The position numbers were made by a program, and so were the translations under genes. Of a DNA stretch of 42,871 bases, positions 33,797 to 42,871 are shown one piece after another; positions within the stretch are counted from its first letter, which is position 1; every line of letters begins with the position of its first letter. The notes beneath the pieces are model-generated. The model made no database searches. It saw nothing but the letters and a program-made list of their open reading frames with translations, and was not told where the DNA came from. Origin of the DNA: an uncultured Ectothiorhodospiraceae bacterium (lineage in GTDB: Bacteria; Pseudomonadota; Gammaproteobacteria; S012-40); NCBI GenBank assembly GCA_945787125.1, contig CALZHW010000007.1:4172-47042 (forward strand), read 5' to 3'.

Positions 33797-35903
33797 TGTA
33801 AAGTGCATTTTTTATTTCATTTGGCATATGACGAATGAGCATTTGAGCAAATTGAGACTTCACTTTTAACGCCGCTTGTTTTTTCCCGCTGAGATTGAAT
33901 GTTTGTGCTAGTTCCTGCCAGGAATGCCGTTGCAACAGTTTATAAATGGCGAGATTTAAAAGCGTGTAATCTTCAATGGTGTTTTTATCTATATCAGATA
34001 AAGCATATCGCAAGCACTTAATCAGACTCGATTGGCAGTCGTCATAATTTCGGTTTAAAAAAACGTAACTGTAGGCATTTTTCCAGTGTCGAGAATCTGG
34101 AATTTCGTTCTCAGTTATATTGAATCGGTAAATCGTGCAGATGATTTCTATTTCGAGTTGCTGTAGAGCTTCAGTAAGTTGCAATTCGAAATTTTCAAAA
34201 AAAATCGCCCTGAGAGGCGCCAGTGATTTGTGACTATCGTCATTCAACGCTTTCAATACCAATGCGGCGTGCATGGCGCTACTGGCTTTGCGGGAGTGGC
34301 CAATACGAAGTAACTGGTAATCTTTCTCTAACCAAAAGTGTAACAGCTGTGGTGTTGCACCAAATGAACTTCCGATAGCGTCATACTTATTATCCTCAGC
34401 GTATTTTTCAATAAACGACAGTAAATGACTGCCAACTCCCTGATGCTGTATGGAGGGATGTACGGCGATGCGCGATACACGTAAGTAGCGGCTGGCGGCC
34501 ATGTCAGGCTGGGCGAGGTGAAATGCGAGTGACTGAGGCAGCAGATTGCCGATGGGTCTGCGTGATCCTCGATAAATTTCTTTAGACAGATTCTCGTCTA
34601 ATTCTCCCTCGCTGATAGCAATGGCAACCGCAGTGACTTGTGTTTTCCAACGGGCTATGAATAGCGTGTAGTCGGTGTTGTTGAGTATTTGTTTAAGATC
34701 ACTAGGACGAGTTTTGTAATGTGCCAATTGCAACAAGTGATAAATTTGTCTAAGCAGTGGTTCATCCTGCAGTAGGCTTGAACGGTCTAGCAAGGAAAAC
34801 TGAGATTCTGTTGTTGCTTGATCGTTGATCGAGTTTGTCTGCTGCGGGCTATCAAACAAAAACAACTGATTCGTGAGTGATTCGAGTGGATCGTTGTTGG
34901 CCCAGCGTATGGGATTCGTTAACGTGAATTCTTTCCATTTAGGTGTGAGAGTGTCCAGGTAGGGTTGAAAGCGAATTGTGAAGCTTTGTCCTGAGCCTTC
35001 GTAACCCTGTGTGGTTGTGGCGAATACGATTCGGCGATAGTGGGCTAACAGTTTACTTAGCATAGGCGTGGGTAGTGAGGCGGCTTCGTCAATAATCAGG
35101 AGATTAGCGGTGGGCAACGTTCTGACAAGCTCGTCTGGCGCGAAAAATGACAGTGATTCTGCAGTGTTTGATTCAACATTGAAATGTTTAAACAGCACCG
35201 TGGTCGCTGCGCGTGTTGGCGCTGTGATAATTGTTTTACAAGCCGCTTGGCTTTTTAGTTTCGCGCAGGCGATGCCGAGTGCGGCTGATTTTCCTCTGCC
35301 TCTGGCGGCTTTGATGACGAGTGGCTGATTAACGGGCCCCGTTGCCACGTGTTGAATCAGATTGATTGCCGTGAGTTGTTCGCTATAGTCTGGTGCAGAG
35401 TTATTCTGCAAGGTTTCAGTGCAAAACTGGGATTCATCAATTTCAAATCCATTCTCTTTCGAAAATATTTTAATGCAGTTGCTATAATTAATAATTTTTA
35501 ACAGGCGCGCTTCGAAGCGATGTGACGGGTTTTGTGCAAGTTTATCCAATATTGTGATAAACAGACCACCACCTAAAAGTGTACCCGCTAACGCAGCAAA
35601 CAAATTTACATCTGAGTGTTGTTTATAGTAAAAAAATGCAGCCTCGAATTCTTTGCCGATGACGAAAGTTGCATTTTTAGCGAAGATATTATTTGTCGCG
35701 GTATTGTGTTCACTGACCCAGGCGGTACGTGTTGGGCTAAATTGCTTGGCGAGCTCGGCGCACAAGTGCTCGGCTTGTGCGTCGTCGGCATAAATAACTA
35801 CGGGTAAACGGATATTGGCTTTTTGTGCCGCCGCGAGATGTCGGGTTACTCTCTCAGTGACCTGGGTTGCAGTGAGATTAGTTTTTTGTGAGTTATCCGC
35901 CAT
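33783..35903 (-). CDS. tmcA: tRNA(Met) cytidine acetyltransferase
   Basis: The 706-residue protein has the TmcA layout. It begins with an N-terminal domain of unknown role. An RNA-helicase-like ATPase follows, with Walker A RGRGKSAALGIACA (about 203-215) and LLIIDEAASLPTPML (Walker B-like). A GNAT acetyltransferase domain has SRIAVHPSIQHQGVGSHLLS (acetyl-CoA pyrophosphate loop), and a C-terminal tRNA-binding region completes the chain. It makes N4-acetylcytidine at the wobble position of elongator tRNA(Met), using acetyl-CoA and ATP, to prevent misreading of isoleucine codons. It is near-standard in length (E. coli 671). It ends in a 14-base tail-to-tail overlap with the TPR gene and lies 32 bases after hslO on the same strand. 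Confidence 0.93.
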   Translation of the reverse strand: MADNSQKTNLTATQVTERVTRHLAAAQKANIRLPVVIYADDAQAEHLCAELAKQFSPTRTAWVSEHNTATNNIFAKNATFVIGKEFEAAFFYYKQHSDVNLFAALAGTLLGGGLFITILDKLAQNPSHRFEARLLKIINYSNCIKIFSKENGFEIDESQFCTETLQNNSAPDYSEQLTAINLIQHVATGPVNQPLVIKAARGRGKSAALGIACAKLKSQAACKTIITAPTRAATTVLFKHFNVESNTAESLSFFAPDELVRTLPTANLLIIDEAASLPTPMLSKLLAHYRRIVFATTTQGYEGSGQSFTIRFQPYLDTLTPKWKEFTLTNPIRWANNDPLESLTNQLFLFDSPQQTNSINDQATTESQFSLLDRSSLLQDEPLLRQIYHLLQLAHYKTRPSDLKQILNNTDYTLFIARWKTQVTAVAIAISEGELDENLSKEIYRGSRRPIGNLLPQSLAFHLAQPDMAASRYLRVSRIAVHPSIQHQGVGSHLLSFIEKYAEDNKYDAIGSSFGATPQLLHFWLEKDYQLLRIGHSRKASSAMHAALVLKALNDDSHKSLAPLRAIFFENFELQLTEALQQLEIEIICTIYRFNITENEIPDSRHWKNAYSYVFLNRNYDDCQSSLIKCLRYALSDIDKNTIEDYTLLNLAIYKLLQRHSWQELAQTFNLSGKKQAALKVKSQFAQMLIRHMPNEIKNALYIIAR

Positions 35904-35935
35904 GGCAGCTAATCGTGCTCCTGCAGGAAAGAGCG

Positions 35936-36817
35936 TTAATGTTTTGTGGTTGATAGAGGATTATTAAGGGGGAATTCTGATATGAATAACGCTTCGGCAT
36001 CTATTTTGTCAAATCGGTAATGTTGATTGCAAAATTCACAGTCGATATCAATGTTACCTTGTTTTGCGATAATGTCATCCACTTCGTGTTTGCCTAGAGA
36101 GATTAGCATTTTTCCGACCCTCTCTGCTGAGCAGCTGCATTTAAACTGGCAGGGCTCGGCACCTAACAAACGGATGTTGTCTTCATTGAATAATCGATGC
36201 AAGATAGTTTGTGCATCCAGTTCAAACAATTCCTGATCTTTTAATGTGTCTGTTAGTTGGGTAATGCGATTCCAGTCATCCGCATTCTCCAGTGTTTCAC
36301 CCGGTAGCTTTTGTAACAGAATACCACAAGCATGGTTGTCGTCTGTTGCTAAAATCAGCTTAGTGGTGAGTTGTTCTGATTGCTGTAAATAGTTTTCCAA
36401 TGCGTGGCTGATTTTTTCACCTTCAAGTTCAACGATGCCTTGGTATCGATTGGCAGATTGTTTGTTGTCAATGGTGATGGCCAGTTGTCCTTTGCCAAAG
36501 AGTGTTGCCAGGTTTCTGGTATTATCGATGTTTTCAGTATGATGTGCCAAACCTCTCAGCTCGTGATGGTGGTTGCATTGCATTATCATGAGGTTTATCG
36601 GGCCGTCGCCTTGAATTTGCATGGTCATTGTGCCTTCCAATTTGAGGTTGGAGGCCAGTAATATATTCGCTGCAGCAAACTCTCCCAAAACGTGTTTAAC
36701 TGTTTGGGGGTAGGTTTTTCGTTTTTGCAGTTCCAGCCAGGTATCGTTGAGCTGGACGATAAGGCCACGAACGGGAAGATTTTCAAAAATAAAACGCGTC
36801 AAACTATCTTTTGGCAT
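35936..36817 (-). CDS. hslO: Redox-regulated chaperone Hsp33
   Basis: The 293-residue protein has the Hsp33 pattern: an N-terminal domain with VRGLIVQLNDTW and GPINLMIMQCN, and a C-terminal zinc switch with Cys pairs in FKCSCSAERV and DCEFCNQHYRF (CxC and CxxC). When oxidants form disulfides in this switch, the protein becomes an active holdase. The middle contains GEGMTMQIQG-like substrate sequence (EGTMTMQIQGDGP). The order hslO-tmcA on one strand suggests a joint transcript, perhaps with gatB upstream (39 bases away). Confidence 0.93.
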   Translation of the reverse strand: MPKDSLTRFIFENLPVRGLIVQLNDTWLELQKRKTYPQTVKHVLGEFAAANILLASNLKLEGTMTMQIQGDGPINLMIMQCNHHHELRGLAHHTENIDNTRNLATLFGKGQLAITIDNKQSANRYQGIVELEGEKISHALENYLQQSEQLTTKLILATDDNHACGILLQKLPGETLENADDWNRITQLTDTLKDQELFELDAQTILHRLFNEDNIRLLGAEPCQFKCSCSAERVGKMLISLGKHEVDDIIAKQGNIDIDCEFCNQHYRFDKIDAEALFISEFPLNNPLSTTKH

Positions 36818-36856
36818 TACTGTCTCTGCTTGGGCTCTGTATATTGGGTCTAACGA

Positions 36857-38293
36857 TCAGCTCTTGAGCTTATCTTTTAGCAATTGATTAACTTGTGCGG
36901 GGTTAGCCTTGCCTTGAGATGCTTGCATTACTTTTCCTACAAAAAAGCCGAAGACTTTTTCTTTGCCGCTACGGTATTGCTCAACTTGCTCTGGATTGTT
37001 TGTCATGACTTCAGCAATAATTTTTTCAATAAAACCACTGTCGGTGACTTGCTTTAAACCTTTGCGTTCGATGATTTCATCCGCTGTACCTTCTTCGTTC
37101 CACAAAAATTCAAAGACCGATTTAGCAATTTTTCCTGAGATGGTATTGTCTTTAATGCGTTGGATCAGACCGCCGAGACGTTCTGGACTGATATTGCTTT
37201 GGCTAATATCTTTGCCAGATTTATTGAGTGTGGCGACAAGTTCGCCCATAATCCAGTTGGCACAAAGTTTGGCTTCACCATTAGCGGCTTCTACCGTGCT
37301 TTCAAAAAAATCCGCCAATTCTTTTTGTGCGGTTAACATTTCCGCGTCCTGAGAGCTTAAAGCAAGCTCTGCAATAAAGCGGGCTTTTTTCTCGGCCGGT
37401 AGTTCCGGTAATTGTGTTCTGACTTGTTCAATATAGGCGTCATCGACTTCTACTGGCAGCAAGTCAGGATCCGGGAAGTAGCGATAGTCATTGGCTTCTT
37501 CTTTGCTGCGCATAGGGCGGGTTTCATCGCGGTCAGCGTCGTAAAGTCGCGTTTCCTGGGTGATTGTGCCACCATCTTCTATCAGTTCAATTTGTCGTTC
37601 AACTTCCAGGTTTATGGCTTTTTCTACAAAGCGAAAGGAATTAATGTTTTTCAATTCGGTGCGCGTGCCGAGTTTTTCCTGTCCTTTGGGTCGCACCGAC
37701 ACATTAGCGTCACAGCGGAATGAGCCTTCTTGCATATTGCCATCACAAATGCCGAGATATTGCACCAATGAGTGAATTTTTTTCATAAAGGCCACAGCTT
37801 CTTTTGCTGAGCGCATATCCGGTTCAGAAACGATTTCTAGCAATGGCGTGCCTGCGCGGTTTAAGTCGATACCTGTCATGCCAGCAAAGTCTTCGTGTAG
37901 TGATTTCCCGGCATCTTCTTCTAAATGTGCGCGAGTCAGTGCAATGACTTTAGTTTGACCGTCTTCAAGTTCAATTTCTAAGGAGCCGTTTTTTACAATC
38001 GGCAAGTCCATTTGGCTGATTTGATAACCCTTGGGTAAATCAGGATAGAAATAATTTTTTCTGGCAAATACTGATTGTCGGCTAATGTCCGCGTTTATTG
38101 CCAGGCCAAACAATACGGCCATGCGAAGCACTTCTTTATTTAATACTGGCAAGACACCTGGCAAACCTAAGTCGATGGCGCAGGCCTGGGTATTGGGCTC
38201 GGCGCCATACGCTGTTGAGGCGCCAGAGAATATTTTACTTTTTGTTGCCAGTTGGGCATGAATTTCTAATCCAATTACAACTTCCCATTGCAT
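36857..38293 (-). CDS. gatB: Asp/Glu-tRNA amidotransferase subunit B
   Basis: The 478-residue protein begins [20 protein letters not shown]. Family motifs are [29 protein letters not shown] (metal- and tRNA-binding region), [27 protein letters not shown] (split) and [14 protein letters not shown]. The C-terminal YqeY-like tail domain ends at LLKDKLKS. GatB binds mischarged tRNA and phosphorylates its Glu or Asp before amide transfer from GatA. It is 100 bases downstream of gatA. Confidence 0.97.
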   Translation of the reverse strand: MQWEVVIGLEIHAQLATKSKIFSGASTAYGAEPNTQACAIDLGLPGVLPVLNKEVLRMAVLFGLAINADISRQSVFARKNYFYPDLPKGYQISQMDLPIVKNGSLEIELEDGQTKVIALTRAHLEEDAGKSLHEDFAGMTGIDLNRAGTPLLEIVSEPDMRSAKEAVAFMKKIHSLVQYLGICDGNMQEGSFRCDANVSVRPKGQEKLGTRTELKNINSFRFVEKAINLEVERQIELIEDGGTITQETRLYDADRDETRPMRSKEEANDYRYFPDPDLLPVEVDDAYIEQVRTQLPELPAEKKARFIAELALSSQDAEMLTAQKELADFFESTVEAANGEAKLCANWIMGELVATLNKSGKDISQSNISPERLGGLIQRIKDNTISGKIAKSVFEFLWNEEGTADEIIERKGLKQVTDSGFIEKIIAEVMTNNPEQVEQYRSGKEKVFGFFVGKVMQASQGKANPAQVNQLLKDKLKS

Positions 38294-38393
38294 AATGTTT
38301 TTACCTCAGATTTTTCCCCTGGGGTATCTTTAGTCATTCCCAGAGTTTTTCAATTAGTGGTGCCGGGTGCTGAGCATTTTCATCAAGCGGCTC

Positions 38394-39848
38394 CTAACAA
38401 ATCCCCGCTGGCGTTTGTTGATGCCAATCGGTTATTTGCTGATATTGATGGGCGACATTGAGCAAACGACTTTCATCGAAATAGTTACCAATGATTTGTA
38501 AACCCACCGGCATGTCATTCACAAAACCTGCTGGTATTGACATAGCGGGTAGTCCTGCCAGGTTTACTGCGATAGTATAAATGTCCGAAAGATACATCGT
38601 TACCGGGTCTTGAGATTTTTCACCTAGCTCAAACGCAGTGTCGGGTGTTGTTGGACCCATGATGACATCGCATTTTTCAAAAGCGGCTTTAAAGTCATTA
38701 CTGATGAGCTGGCGGACTTTTTGTGCTTTTAAATAATAAGCATCGTAATAACCTGCAGATAGCGCGTAGGTACCGATCATGATACGTCGTTTTACTTCGG
38801 CGCCAAAGGCTTCGCCGCGTGAGCGTTTGTAAAGGTCTTCCAGGTCGATGGGATTTTCACAGCGATAGCCAAATCGAACGCCGTCATAACGGGATAAATT
38901 TGATGAGCATTCAGCCGGGGCGATGACATAATAGGCCGGCACTGACAATGCAGAATGAGGTAATTCGATATCGACAATTTCTGCGCCGGCTTGTTGATAA
39001 ACTTTGATCGCGTCTTGAATTTTGCTGGCCATTTGATTGTCCAGCTTTTCATCGAAAAATTCTTTGGGTAAACCAATACGTAAACCGGTTAGGTCGTTAT
39101 TAAGATTGGCACGGTAATCATCAACGGGTTGGTTTATGCTGGTCGAGTCTTTGCTGTCAAAACCTGCCATCACATTTAACAGAATAGCGGCGTCTTCTGC
39201 GGTGCGGGTCATGACGCCGCCTTGATCCAGGCTCGAAGCAAAAGCAATCATGCCCCAGCGAGATACGCGGCCATAGGTTGGTTTGATGCCGGTTAGATTG
39301 CACAATGCGGCTGGCTGGCGAATCGAGCCGCCAGTATCGGTGCCTGTTGCGCCAGGTGCCAGTAGGGCTGCAACGGCGGCGGCGGAACCCCCTGATGAGC
39401 CACCTGGTACATGATTCTTCCCCCAGGGATTTTTTACTGGGCCATAAAAGCTGGTTTCATTGGATGAGCCCATGGCAAATTCATCCATATTGGTTTTGCC
39501 AAGGGTAACTGCGCCAGCCTGGTTAAATTTTTCTATCACCGTTGCATCATAGGGTGCGATAAAATTATCGAGCATTTTTGAAGCGCATGTGGTTTTAATG
39601 CCTTTGGTGCAAAAAATATCTTTGTGGGCCAGTGGAATGCCGGTTAAGCTTTCGCCATCTCCGCGGGCTAATCGTTGATCAGCTTGCCGGGCTTGTTGCA
39701 TAGCTTGTTCAGTCGTCACCGTGATGAAGCTGTTATACTCCGCATCGCTGTGATTAATACGGTGCAGGAAGGCTTCAGTGAGCTCTACACTGGAGACGGT
39801 TTTATGGGTCAAATCGTTTATTAATTCTGCAATTGTCTTTTCAAACAT
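38394..39848 (-). CDS. gatA: Asp/Glu-tRNA amidotransferase subunit A
   Basis: The 484-residue protein is an amidase-signature enzyme. The catalytic Lys lies in [12 protein letters not shown], the cis-Ser and nucleophile Ser in the [13 protein letters not shown] and [13 protein letters not shown] motifs. Other family blocks are [16 protein letters not shown] and GPVKNPWG. It releases ammonia from glutamine and passes it to GatB. It ends with GIC at a TAG stop. Gaps of 100 bases on both sides separate it from gatC and gatB, wider than in many genomes; no extra gene was found in them. Confidence 0.97.
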   Translation of the reverse strand: MFEKTIAELINDLTHKTVSSVELTEAFLHRINHSDAEYNSFITVTTEQAMQQARQADQRLARGDGESLTGIPLAHKDIFCTKGIKTTCASKMLDNFIAPYDATVIEKFNQAGAVTLGKTNMDEFAMGSSNETSFYGPVKNPWGKNHVPGGSSGGSAAAVAALLAPGATGTDTGGSIRQPAALCNLTGIKPTYGRVSRWGMIAFASSLDQGGVMTRTAEDAAILLNVMAGFDSKDSTSINQPVDDYRANLNNDLTGLRIGLPKEFFDEKLDNQMASKIQDAIKVYQQAGAEIVDIELPHSALSVPAYYVIAPAECSSNLSRYDGVRFGYRCENPIDLEDLYKRSRGEAFGAEVKRRIMIGTYALSAGYYDAYYLKAQKVRQLISNDFKAAFEKCDVIMGPTTPDTAFELGEKSQDPVTMYLSDIYTIAVNLAGLPAMSIPAGFVNDMPVGLQIIGNYFDESRLLNVAHQYQQITDWHQQTPAGIC

Positions 39849-39948
39849 AACTAATCCGGTGAAAAAATATAGAAAATTATCGGAATGAAATCTGCATTAG
39901 CTGCTTCAAATAATTTATAATTGTTGAAATTTGTTGGATTTTCTAAGA

Positions 39949-40236
39949 TTATTCGAGCACTTTGGGAACGAGAAACAATCCTTTTTCAACGGTTGGAGAA
40001 TTTTCTTGCAATAATTCCCGCTGATCTGTTTCGCTAGTCACGTCATCTCGTAAACGTTGTGGCTCATTTAGAGGGTGAGCTAATGGGACGATATCTGCCG
40101 TATTGACAGCATTCATTTGTTCTACGAGATCTAATATACTTGATAAATTTTCAGCATACACAGATTTATCTGTTTCGCTGATGGCTAAGCGTGCTAAATG
40201 AGCAATTTTTTCAATCTCATTTGGTTGCAAGGACAT
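39949..40236 (-). CDS. gatC: Asp/Glu-tRNA amidotransferase subunit C
   Basis: The protein has 95 residues from the ATG at 40236, the usual length. It begins MSLQPNEIEKIAHLARLAIS and contains LSSILDLVEQMNAVNT and PLAHPLNEPQRLRDDV, which are GatC hallmarks. CGGAG upstream of 40236 supports this start over an in-frame ATG at 40305 that would add 23 residues and reach into the mreB control region. GatC wraps around GatA and joins it to GatB. It heads the gatC-gatA-gatB order on the minus strand, divergent from mreB. Confidence 0.94.
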   Translation of the reverse strand: MSLQPNEIEKIAHLARLAISETDKSVYAENLSSILDLVEQMNAVNTADIVPLAHPLNEPQRLRDDVTSETDQRELLQENSPTVEKGLFLVPKVLE

Positions 40237-40274
40237 GTTTAACTCCGAGCGTATAATCAGGTTTGTTTGGGATG

Positions 40275-40308
40275 TGAACAATAGCATAAATGTTAGCTTG
40301 CCCAAAGT
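40275..40308 (-). promoter_or_regulatory. Candidate gatC promoter
   Basis: On the minus strand, TTGGGC is followed after 16 bases by TATTGT, giving a start about 30 bases upstream of the gatC ATG. The fit to sigma-70 consensus is modest. Confidence 0.35.
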
Positions 40309-40324
40309 TTTTACAAAACTTTGG
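40302..40324. promoter_or_regulatory. Perfect palindrome in the gatC-mreB divergent region
   Basis: CCAAAGTTTT (40302-40311) and AAAACTTTGG (40315-40324) form a perfect inverted repeat with a TAC spacer. Its lower half overlaps the -35 side of the candidate gatC promoter and it ends 32 bases before mreB. It could be an operator or a hairpin in the mreB leader. I do not recognise the binding protein. Confidence 0.5.
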
Positions 40325-40329
40325 ATTAA

Positions 40330-41403
<1,074 letters not shown>

Positions 41404-41414
41404 GTAGGCTACCC

Positions 41415-41575
41415 AGGAGCCTGTCCGAAAATGGAGAGCCTGCTGCGAAAAGCTCATTTTGCACATTTTTTCCGATCCTTTTCGGCGAATAGCTACGGCT
41501 ATTAACCTCAAACGATCGAAAAAACTGCACTTGTGAACTTCCCTCGCGACGACTTCCATTCTCGGACAGGCTCCT
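41415..41575. repeat. Repeat family R3, full palindromic copy in the mreB-mreC spacer
   Basis: The element is bounded by AGGAGCCTGTCCGA (41415-41428) and its perfect inverse (41562-41575). The inner sequence is also self-complementary, though with mismatches, to near the centre around 41490, so the whole 161 bases can fold as one long hairpin. The right half matches 6921-6988. No ORF is present. It splits what is usually a tight mreBCD operon. Confidence 0.75.
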
Positions 41576-41674
41576 AGTTGATCGGCTTCGTTCAGATTAT
41601 GGTTCGCTAATATACATGCTTCGCAATTAATCCAGGAAAGAATTAAGACATTGAATATTCTCAGGAGCTGACTT

Positions 41675-42643
41675 ATTAAACCCTTGTTTGCCTATGGGCA
41701 AAGCGCGGGTTTGCGTTTTGCTTTGTTAGTATTTTTTTCTGTTGGTTTAATGCTTGTGGATCATCGGATGCACTATCTGGGCAGCGTCAGGGCGTTGTTG
41801 TCTGTGGTTGTCTATCCGATTCAATACATTGTAAATTTTCCTGTTTCAGCATCCGACTGGATGGAAGACAGCCTTGCCACCGAACACGATGTTCAAGCTG
41901 AAAACGAAAAACTCAAATCGCAAAATGCTTTTTTACAAGCACAAATGCAGAAATATGTTTCCTTGGAAATTGAAAATATGCGCTTGCGCCGTTTGCTGGA
42001 TGCGTCAGAGCGGTTGACTGATCGAGTGCTGACGGCCGAGTTGCTAGCGGTCGATCTGGACCCGTTCAGTCATCAGGTTATGATTAATAAAGGTGGGCGG
42101 CATGAGGTGTATGAGGGGCAACCTATTCTCGATGCGAATGGGGTTTACGGTCAGGTTGTGTATGTCAGTCTATTGAGTAGTACGGTGGTATTAATCACTG
42201 ATCCGGGTCATGCTTTGCCAGTGCAAGTGAATCGTAGTGGGCTGCGCACTATCGCGCAGGGTACTGGCCTGGTTGATCGATTGGATTTATTACACATTCC
42301 TAATAATGGTGATATTAGAGAAGGTGATATGTTGGTGACGTCTGGTTTAGGTGGCGTCTTTCCACCGGGTTATCCAGTAGCGGTTGTGGTTGAAGTTAAG
42401 CCAGATAGCAGCAAGCCTTTTGCGGTGGTAGCAGCAAGGCCACTGGCCGAGCTGGATAAGAGCCGTGAAGTTCTGTTGGTCTGGAAAGAAAAGTTGGCGC
42501 CGACGCTCGCCGAACCTGCTCATCAACCTGAGCCTGAGTCTAGAGTTCAGCCAGAGGTTGAGACTGACCCTACGCTAGAGTTGGATATTGAAACGAATGT
42601 TGAGCCAGAACCCGTACAGACAGTGGGTGGGGACAATGGCTAA
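41675..42643 (+). CDS. mreC: Rod shape-determining protein MreC, probable ATT start
   Basis: From ATT at 41675 the protein has 322 residues and begins (M)KPLFAYGQSAGLRFALL, matching the MKP-F start common to gammaproteobacterial MreC. AGGAG at 41663-41667 is seven bases before ATT, ideal spacing. The first conventional codon, TTG 41684, would be 16 bases away and lose KPL. An in-frame TGA at 41669 excludes an upstream start. Features are a transmembrane helix (about 12-33), a coiled coil (about 65-105: EHDVQAENEKLKSQNAFLQA) and two beta-domains (LDPFSHQVMINKGGRHEVYE; DMLVTSGLGGVFPPGYPVAV). The C-terminal tail is Glu/Pro-rich. MreC is a periplasmic scaffold linking MreB to PBP2. Confidence 0.93.
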   Translation: MKPLFAYGQSAGLRFALLVFFSVGLMLVDHRMHYLGSVRALLSVVVYPIQYIVNFPVSASDWMEDSLATEHDVQAENEKLKSQNAFLQAQMQKYVSLEIENMRLRRLLDASERLTDRVLTAELLAVDLDPFSHQVMINKGGRHEVYEGQPILDANGVYGQVVYVSLLSSTVVLITDPGHALPVQVNRSGLRTIAQGTGLVDRLDLLHIPNNGDIREGDMLVTSGLGGVFPPGYPVAVVVEVKPDSSKPFAVVAARPLAELDKSREVLLVWKEKLAPTLAEPAHQPEPESRVQPEVETDPTLELDIETNVEPEPVQTVGGDNG

Positions 42644-42871
42644 AACTAAAAAACAAAACGGTATAATTATTGCATTCAGCTTTATTCTTGCACTGCTTTT
42701 GGTGGTTATGCCATTGCCGGACGTGCTGCGCCCATATCGCCCTGAGTGGGCGACCTTGGTGATGATTTATTGGTGCATGGCATTGCCGCTGCGGGTTAAT
42801 ATCGGTATTGCATGGATCGTTGGTTTGTTGATTGATGTGTTGACCGGTACGTTGCTGGGACAGCATGCGCT
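42636..42871 (+). CDS. mreD: Rod shape-determining protein MreD (partial, runs off the window)
   Basis: ATG at 42636 lies after a GGTGGGGA ribosome-binding site and overlaps the end of mreC by 8 bases. About 78 residues are visible: MAKTKKQNGIIIAFSFILAL, then a run with MPLPDVLRPYRPEWATLVMI, YWCMALPLRVNIGIAW and GLLIDVLTGTLLGQHA. The RPEW and LLxDVLTGTLLGQHA motifs are characteristic of MreD, a multi-pass inner-membrane member of the elongasome. The 3' end is outside the window. Confidence 0.95.
   Translation, partial: MAKTKKQNGIIIAFSFILALLLVVMPLPDVLRPYRPEWATLVMIYWCMALPLRVNIGIAWIVGLLIDVLTGTLLGQHA

Noticed and set aside
40237-40305. Longer gatC starting at 40305
   Set aside because: It would add 23 residues unlike GatC and overlap the candidate promoter region. 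CGGAG precedes the ATG at 40236.

Overview
The window looks like a chromosomal segment of a free-living gammaproteobacterium, probably from the Cellvibrionales/Pseudomonadales side of the class. This placement rests on gene order and protein motifs, not on a search. Three blocks support it: aroQ-accB-accC-prmA-(zinc-ribbon/DUF3426)-dusB-fis-purH, gatCAB divergent from mreBCD, and groES-groEL beside fxsA. Base composition is moderate, with AT-rich spacers. No tRNA, rRNA, CRISPR array, insertion sequence with a transposase, or prophage gene was recognised.

Layout. Positions 1-4187 hold an interspersed repeat, a secreted FlgT/CsgG-like protein preceded by a 20-codon leader ORF, and a membrane-protein/potassium-channel pair. 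A Tat-exported PhoX-like phosphatase follows (4275-6113). Positions 6390-12486 form an accessory locus that I read as a non-canonical chaperone-usher pilus: three DUF4402-type pilins, a PapD-like chaperone and a large usher-like outer-membrane protein. A convergent lipoprotein gene (12570-14195) ends against it. From 14742 to 18704 the minus strand carries hemW, groEL, groES (with a perfect CIRCE operator over its promoter) and fxsA. From 19016 to 30542 the plus strand carries cutA-dsbD-tlpA-like, aroQ-accB-accC-prmA-DUF3426, dusB-fis and purH. The last part holds an ABC-F ATPase, a TPR protein, tmcA, hslO and gatBAC, then mreB, mreC and the start of mreD, which runs off the window.

How genes work together. 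DsbD and the TlpA-like thioredoxin form a periplasmic reducing path. AccB and AccC are two parts of acetyl-CoA carboxylase. GatCAB makes Gln-tRNA(Gln) and/or Asn-tRNA(Asn) by transamidation. MreBCD is the rod-shape complex. GroES/GroEL and Hsp33 are chaperones.

Most interesting signals. (1) All three DUF4402 proteins end with the classical chaperone-usher subunit signature: penultimate Tyr and Gly at position 14 from the C-terminus. (2) The usher gene is split by a -1 frameshift exactly at an A9 run containing the dnaX-type heptamer A AAA AAG, and five exact copies of an 8-bp repeat lie just upstream of the chaperone start. Both would suit phase-variable or recoded pilus expression. (3) Several palindromic intergenic repeat families occur. 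One has a conserved core flanked by long arms that are complementary to each other but differ between its two loci. (4) mreC appears to start at an ATT codon. (5) DsbD carries a duplicated alpha domain with both cysteine pairs kept.
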